Source: Paludibaculum fermentans
Lineage (GTDB): Bacteria > Acidobacteriota > Terriglobia > Bryobacterales > Bryobacteraceae
Length of the DNA stretch: 64,000 nucleotides
Direction of reading: 5' to 3'
NCBI RefSeq assembly: GCF_015277775.1
Contig: NZ_CP063849.1
Location: forward strand, 2,046,001 to 2,110,000
The notes under the pieces are model-generated. The model did not search any database. It was not told where the DNA came from and worked only from the letters and a program-made list of their open reading frames with translations. How positions within the stretch are numbered: the first letter of the stretch is position 1; the number at the start of each line of letters is the position of its first letter. Of this stretch, positions 59,529 to 64,000 are shown in pieces. The position numbers and the translations under genes were made by a program.

Positions 59529-61893
59529 AGGCTTAGCCATGGGGGCGTGCACGGCGGCGTTCCGGATCATCGACGCACTGCTGTTCAGGCCGCTGCCGGT
59601 GGCACATCCAGAGGAGTTGTACGCGCTCCAGCGCTCCGGCTTCGGGTTCACCGGCAAGTTCGAGACCGACGACGGCTGGGCGTATCCGGCATTCCGCCTG
59701 ATGGCGGAGGCGGTGCGGGGCCGGGCGGAGTTGCTGGCGTTGGGCTCTGTCGAGCGGGTGGATGTGAGCTTTGCATCTGAGGACGACATCGAGAAGGCCA
59801 ATGTGCAGTATGTCTCGGGGCGGATGTTTGTGTCGTTCGGGTTGCGGCCCGCGGTGGGGCGCCTGTTCGGCGGCGCCGAGGACGATCTGTCGCAGCCACA
59901 GCCCTATGCGGTGCTATCGCACCATTACTGGACGCAGCGCTTCGGAGGGGCCGCCGACGTGGTGGGCCGGAAGGTGCGGATCGGGACGAAGGTCTTCGAG
60001 ATTGTAGGTGTGTCGGGTCAAGGGTTTACAGGTACCGAGCCGGGCTCGGAGGCCGGCATCTTCCTGCCGGTGACGATGCACACCGGAGCACGGGAGGCGG
60101 GCTGGACCTGGATGCGAACGCTGGTGCGGATTCCGCCCGGCACGGCGCCGGAGCAGATTGTTGCCCGGGTGGCCGCAGTGTCGCGGGCGTTCGAAGAGAA
60201 TCGGGCGAAGGGCTACCGGGGCCTCACGCCGGCAAGCATCCAGCGGTTTCTAGACCGGAAGGTTGAGATAAGACCCGTGTGGGCTGGGGTGTCGTCGCTG
60301 CAGAAGGAGTACCGGCGGGCGCTGCAGGCGATGGCGGTGCTGGTGGCGCTGGTGTTGCTGATCGCCTGCGCGAATGTGGCAAATCTACTGGCGGCGCAGG
60401 CGGCGGCGCGCGCGCGGGAGATGGCGTTGCGGGTCTCCATCGGCGCCGGGCGCGGCCGGTTGGTGCAGCTTGTGCTGGTGGAGAGCGGCCTGATGGCAAT
60501 ATTGGCGGCGGCGGCGGGCGGCGCATTCGCGGCCTGGGCCGCGCCGTTTGTGGTCTCTCACATCAACCTGCCCGACGATCCGGCACAACTGGCGATGCCG
60601 GTGGACTGGCGGGTGACGGGGTTCGCCTTTGCGCTGACGGTGCTGGTGGCGTGCCTGTTCGGGCTGGCGCCGGCGCTGCGGGCATCGGGGGTGCAACCGG
60701 CCAGCGCGCTGAAGGGCGGCTCGGATCCGCACTCGCGGCGCCGGCTCATGTACGGCCTCATCGCGCTGCAGGTGACGTTCTGTTTCGTGGTGCTGTTTGT
60801 TTCCGGGCTGTTTGTGGAGACGTTCCACAAGCTGTCGGAACGGCCGATGGGCTTTGTGCCCGACGGGTTGCTGGTGGTGGATGCGACGCCGAAGCAGCCG
60901 CAGCTTCCGGTGGTGTGGGAGGAGCTGACCGGGCGGATCCGGGCGTTGCCGGGCGTAGAATCGGCGGCGACGTCCTGCTGGCCGCTGATCGGCGCCATTG
61001 GTTGGAACGGTTTCGTGTCGGTTCACAATGGGCCGCCAAGCTCCGTGCCGGCGTACATGCTGGCGGTGTCGCCGGGCTGGCTGGAGACGATGAAGATTCC
61101 GCTTCTCGACGGCTCGGACTTCCGGCCGGACGCCGTGGCGCCGGGCGTGGCGATCGTCAATGAGACATTTGTGAAGACCTTCTTCCCCGGCGAGCGGGCA
61201 TTGGGCCAGACGTTCCGGCGAGTCAGCGATCAGTTCCAAATTGTGGGGATCGTGCGGGATACGCCGTACCAGGGGCTGCGCGCGCCGACGCCGCCGTTGG
61301 CCTTTTTCCCGCAGCATGAGCTCGACAAGAAGGGCGAGTTGCGGCCGGTGCGCAGCATGTCGTTCTTAGTGCGGGTGAAGGGGGATGCGCCGCTGGGCCT
61401 GGCGCCCGCGTTGCGTGCGGAGCTCGCCCGGGCGCGGCCGGATTTCCGCGTGACCAACGTCCGAACGTTCCAGGAGATACTCGACGGCCAGACGCTGCAG
61501 GAGCGGCTGCTGGCCCTGCTGGCGCTGTTCTTCACTGTGGTGGCGCTGCTGCTGGCGGGCGTGGGGCTGTATGGCGTGCTGGATTACTCGGTGCTGCAGC
61601 GGCGCAAGGAGATCGGCATCCGCATGGCGATCGGCGCGCGGGTGGGCGACATTGGGCGGCTGGTGACGGGGGCGACGCTGCGGATGGTGCTGGCCGGATC
61701 CGCGGCGGGCGTTGGGTTGGGTTTGGGCGCGGCGCGTTGGATTGAGTCGCTGCTGTTTGAGGTGAAGGCGTCGGATCCTCGGATGCTGGTGCTGCCGTGG
61801 CTGGTGATTGTCGTGACGGCGCTGGTGGCCTCGATGCCGGCTGTCGTGAGGGCGGTCCGCACCGATCCGGCCAAGACGCTGAGGGCGGATTAG
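59254..61893 (+). CDS. ADOP-type permease, second of the array
   Basis: 879 residues with the same layout as the flanking genes. The N-terminal 100 residues are almost identical to those of the third member (FRGERLNREIDEELEAHVAD, WLDSLRADAVLGWRQIRKRK). Permease signatures are LLIACANVANLLAAQAAARA, MALRVSIGAGRGRLVQLVLV and LLAGVGLYGVLDYSVLQRRK, with terminus DPAKTLRAD. GGAAAGGAA lies 6-14 bases before the ATG. The 21-base spacer after the first gene implies co-transcription. Confidence 0.9.
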   Translation: MSFWLRLSNVFRGERLNREIDEELEAHVADAVAEGRNVADARRALGAALRLREESRDLRLLPWLDSLRADAVLGWRQIRKRKVASAAAILSLGLAMGACTAAFRIIDALLFRPLPVAHPEELYALQRSGFGFTGKFETDDGWAYPAFRLMAEAVRGRAELLALGSVERVDVSFASEDDIEKANVQYVSGRMFVSFGLRPAVGRLFGGAEDDLSQPQPYAVLSHHYWTQRFGGAADVVGRKVRIGTKVFEIVGVSGQGFTGTEPGSEAGIFLPVTMHTGAREAGWTWMRTLVRIPPGTAPEQIVARVAAVSRAFEENRAKGYRGLTPASIQRFLDRKVEIRPVWAGVSSLQKEYRRALQAMAVLVALVLLIACANVANLLAAQAAARAREMALRVSIGAGRGRLVQLVLVESGLMAILAAAAGGAFAAWAAPFVVSHINLPDDPAQLAMPVDWRVTGFAFALTVLVACLFGLAPALRASGVQPASALKGGSDPHSRRRLMYGLIALQVTFCFVVLFVSGLFVETFHKLSERPMGFVPDGLLVVDATPKQPQLPVVWEELTGRIRALPGVESAATSCWPLIGAIGWNGFVSVHNGPPSSVPAYMLAVSPGWLETMKIPLLDGSDFRPDAVAPGVAIVNETFVKTFFPGERALGQTFRRVSDQFQIVGIVRDTPYQGLRAPTPPLAFFPQHELDKKGELRPVRSMSFLVRVKGDAPLGLAPALRAELARARPDFRVTNVRTFQEILDGQTLQERLLALLALFFTVVALLLAGVGLYGVLDYSVLQRRKEIGIRMAIGARVGDIGRLVTGATLRMVLAGSAAGVGLGLGAARWIESLLFEVKASDPRMLVLPWLVIVVTALVASMPAVVRAVRTDPAKTLRAD

Positions 61894-62189
61894 GTAGCAG
61901 GGAAAGGAAACTCCATGTCGTTCTGGTTGCGTCTGTCGAACGTGTTCCGCGGAGAGCGGTTGAATCGCGAGATCGACGAAGAGTTGGAGGCGCACGTCGC
62001 CGACGCGGTGGCTGAGGGCCGGAACGAAGCCGAGGCCCGGCGGGCACTGGGGGCCGCACTGCGGCTCCGCGAGGAAAGCCGCGATCTGCGGCTGCTGCCA
62101 TGGCTCGATTCGCTGCGGGCGGATGCGGTGCTGGGGTGGCGGCAGATCCGCAAGCGGAAGGTCGCTTCCGCGGCGGCGATTCTGTCACT
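61829..62189 (+). repeat. Near-identical ADOP junction repeat, copy 2
   Basis: It covers the end of the second ADOP gene, the spacer and the start of the third, in the same register as copy 1. Confidence 0.88.
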
Positions 62190-64000
62190 GGGACTGGCGA
62201 TCGGCTCGTGCACAGCTGCCTTCCGTATCATCGACGCGCTGCTGCTGCGGCCTCTGCCAGTGGAGCGTCCGGGCGAGTTGTACGCGTTGACGCGCACGGG
62301 CTTCGGCTTCGACGGGAAGTTCGACGTGTCCTACGCCTGGGCTTATCCCTCCTTCCAATTGATGTCGAAGGCGGTGCGGGGGCAGGCGGAGTTGCTGGCC
62401 CTCGGGTACGTCGAGCGCGTTGATCTCACTTATTCGACGGATGGGGAGATGGAAAAGGCCAATATCCAGTATGTCTCGGGGCGGATGTTCCCGTCGTACG
62501 GTCTGCGGCCGGCAGTGGGCCGCCTGTTCAGCGGCAATGAGGACAACATGGCGCAGCCGCAACCTTTCGCCGTGCTCTCCTACGATTACTGGTCGCGGCG
62601 TTTTGGGCGGGATCGCGGCGTGGTGGGCCGGCAGCTGCGCATCGGCGAGAAGGTTTACGAAATTGTGGGGGTATGCGGCGAGTCGTTCACCGGCACTGAA
62701 CCGGGCAGGGTGACCGGTGTATTCCTGCCGGCGACGATGTATGCAGGCGCAAGAGAAGAGGGTTGGACCTGGCTGCGGACCATGGTCAGGATTCCTCCAG
62801 GCCAAGCGTTGGGACCGATCCGCGACAGGCTGGCCGCGTCATCGCGAGCCTTTGAGGAGAATCGGGCCAAAGGGTTCGAAGGAATAACGCGCGCAAACAT
62901 CCAGCGGTATCTCGACCGGACGGTTGGGCTGCAGCCTGCCTGGGCCGGGCTGTCCAACCTTCAGTTGGAATACCGACGCGCCCTGGGCGCCATGGCCGTG
63001 CTGGTGTTGCTGGTGCTGCTGATCGCGTGTGCGAATGTCGCCAACCTGATGACCGCCCAGGCGGCGTCACGGGCGCGGGAGATGGCGCTACGCGTCTCGA
63101 TTGGCGCGGGCCGCGGCCGCCTGGTGCAACTGGTGCTGGTGGAGAGCGGCCTGATCGCGGTGCTGGCGGCCCTGACCGGCGGAGCGTTCGCCACCTGGGC
63201 GGCTCCCTTTGTCGTCGGCAGAATCAATCGGGCGGACAACCCGGCCCGGCTGGACATGCCGGCGGACTGGCGGGTGATGGCCTTCGCCTTCGCACTGACA
63301 CTGCTGGTGACCGGCCTGTTCGGACTCGCCCCGGCGCTGCGTGCTTCCGGCGTGAAACCGGCTGCCGTTCTGAAGGGCGGCTCGGATCCGCACTCACGGC
63401 GGCGGTTAATTCATGGTTTGATCGCGCTGCAAGTCACCTTCTGCTTTGTCGTGCTGTTTGTTTCCGGACTGTTCGTGGAAACCTTCCGGCTCCTTTCGGA
63501 GAGGCCGACAGGATTTGCAGCCGAGCGGCTGCTGGTGGTCTATGCAACGCCAAAGCAACCCCAGCCTCCCGCTGTGTGGGACGAACTGGCCCGGCAATTG
63601 AGGACAGTGCCGGGCATCGACGCCGTGGCGTCGTCTGCCTGGCCTCTGTTGGACGGCATGGCCTGGAACAACTTCGTGTCGGTGCATGGTGGTCCACCGA
63701 GTTCCGAGCTCGCCTACTTCCTGGCCGTCTCACCCGGCTGGATGGAGACGATGAAGATCGCATTCCTGGAAGGATCGGACTTCCGGCCGGATGCCGCGTC
63801 GCCTGGCACCGCGATCGTAAATGAGACGTTCGTCAAGACTTTTCTCCCGGGAGAACGGGCGCTGGGCCAGACATTCCTGAAATTCCGCGACCGATTTCAG
63901 ATTGCCGGAATCGTGCGGGATACCCCCTACAAGGGACTGCGCGGTCCAGTGCTACCGCTGGTCTTTGTCCCGCAGCATGAACTGGACAAAGATGGCCAAC
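61915..64000 (+). CDS. ADOP-type permease, third of the array (runs off window)
   Basis: The first 695 codons are present. The N-terminus (FRGERLNREIDEELEAHVAD) is nearly identical to the second member. A MacB-like periplasmic domain follows (YVSGRMFPSYGLRPAVGRLF, FAVLSYDYWSRRFG), then FtsX helices with LLIACANVANLMTAQAASRA and MALRVSIGAGRGRLVQLVLV. The frame is open to the window edge. GGAAAGGAA lies 6-14 bases before the ATG at 61915. Confidence 0.9.
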   Translation, partial: MSFWLRLSNVFRGERLNREIDEELEAHVADAVAEGRNEAEARRALGAALRLREESRDLRLLPWLDSLRADAVLGWRQIRKRKVASAAAILSLGLAIGSCTAAFRIIDALLLRPLPVERPGELYALTRTGFGFDGKFDVSYAWAYPSFQLMSKAVRGQAELLALGYVERVDLTYSTDGEMEKANIQYVSGRMFPSYGLRPAVGRLFSGNEDNMAQPQPFAVLSYDYWSRRFGRDRGVVGRQLRIGEKVYEIVGVCGESFTGTEPGRVTGVFLPATMYAGAREEGWTWLRTMVRIPPGQALGPIRDRLAASSRAFEENRAKGFEGITRANIQRYLDRTVGLQPAWAGLSNLQLEYRRALGAMAVLVLLVLLIACANVANLMTAQAASRAREMALRVSIGAGRGRLVQLVLVESGLIAVLAALTGGAFATWAAPFVVGRINRADNPARLDMPADWRVMAFAFALTLLVTGLFGLAPALRASGVKPAAVLKGGSDPHSRRRLIHGLIALQVTFCFVVLFVSGLFVETFRLLSERPTGFAAERLLVVYATPKQPQPPAVWDELARQLRTVPGIDAVASSAWPLLDGMAWNNFVSVHGGPPSSELAYFLAVSPGWMETMKIAFLEGSDFRPDAASPGTAIVNETFVKTFLPGERALGQTFLKFRDRFQIAGIVRDTPYKGLRGPVLPLVFVPQHELDKDGQ

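Overview
This 64 kb window is chromosomal DNA from a high-GC Gram-negative bacterium. The gene content suggests an Acidobacteriota member close to Solibacter/Bryobacter. That placement is an inference from four things: several large orphan MacB/FtsX-like permeases of the ADOP type, a carboxypeptidase-regulatory-domain (Oar-like) TonB-dependent receptor without a SusD partner, a winged-helix/membrane protein of a type recurrent in that phylum, and an alternative complex III locus joined to a caa3-type oxidase. No prophage, CRISPR array, transposase or rRNA was seen.

Layout. Positions 1-10535 (minus strand) hold one respiratory operon: actA-B-C-D-E-F, a one-helix protein of unknown function, a SCO1/SenC copper chaperone, ctaC (with a fused cytochrome c domain) and the start of ctaD. 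Electrons would pass from quinol through complex III to cytochrome c and the caa3 oxidase. Divergent from it are a membrane histidine kinase and a receiver-XRE response regulator (10674-12800). Next come an ADOP permease with its PadR repressor and a paired palindromic operator, a secreted six-hairpin glycosidase, a NarL-type regulator with an elaborate upstream region, a small TIG-domain protein and sthA. A minus-strand operon encodes a circularly permuted ATP-grasp protein, an alpha-E protein and a transglutaminase, divergent from glgC.

Positions 26203-32829 (minus) hold proline dehydrogenase, a small Cys-containing membrane protein, a class A penicillin-binding protein and two TPR proteins. 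Then come a YHS-domain protein, a heparinase-like polysaccharide lyase, an amidohydrolase, and a TacA/TacT-type toxin-antitoxin pair. The pair is bounded by 87-bp direct repeats that duplicate the 3' end of the neighbouring beta-propeller lipoprotein gene. Positions 40162-45931 hold the rod-shape operon mreB-mreC-mreD-mrdA-rodA, followed by an RNase E/G gene whose S1 domain carries an insertion of roughly 385 residues, a secreted protein of unknown function and tRNA-Ser(GGA).

The last 14 kb holds the TonB-dependent receptor, the divergent winged-helix membrane protein, a decayed ADOP gene, a LysE-type exporter, and a head-to-tail array of three ADOP permeases; the third runs off the end of the window. 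The most unusual points are the toxin-antitoxin element with a captured gene end, the S1 insertion in RNase E/G, the receiver-XRE regulator beside complex III, the PadR operator pair, the near-identical ADOP junctions, and several strongly structured intergenic regions.
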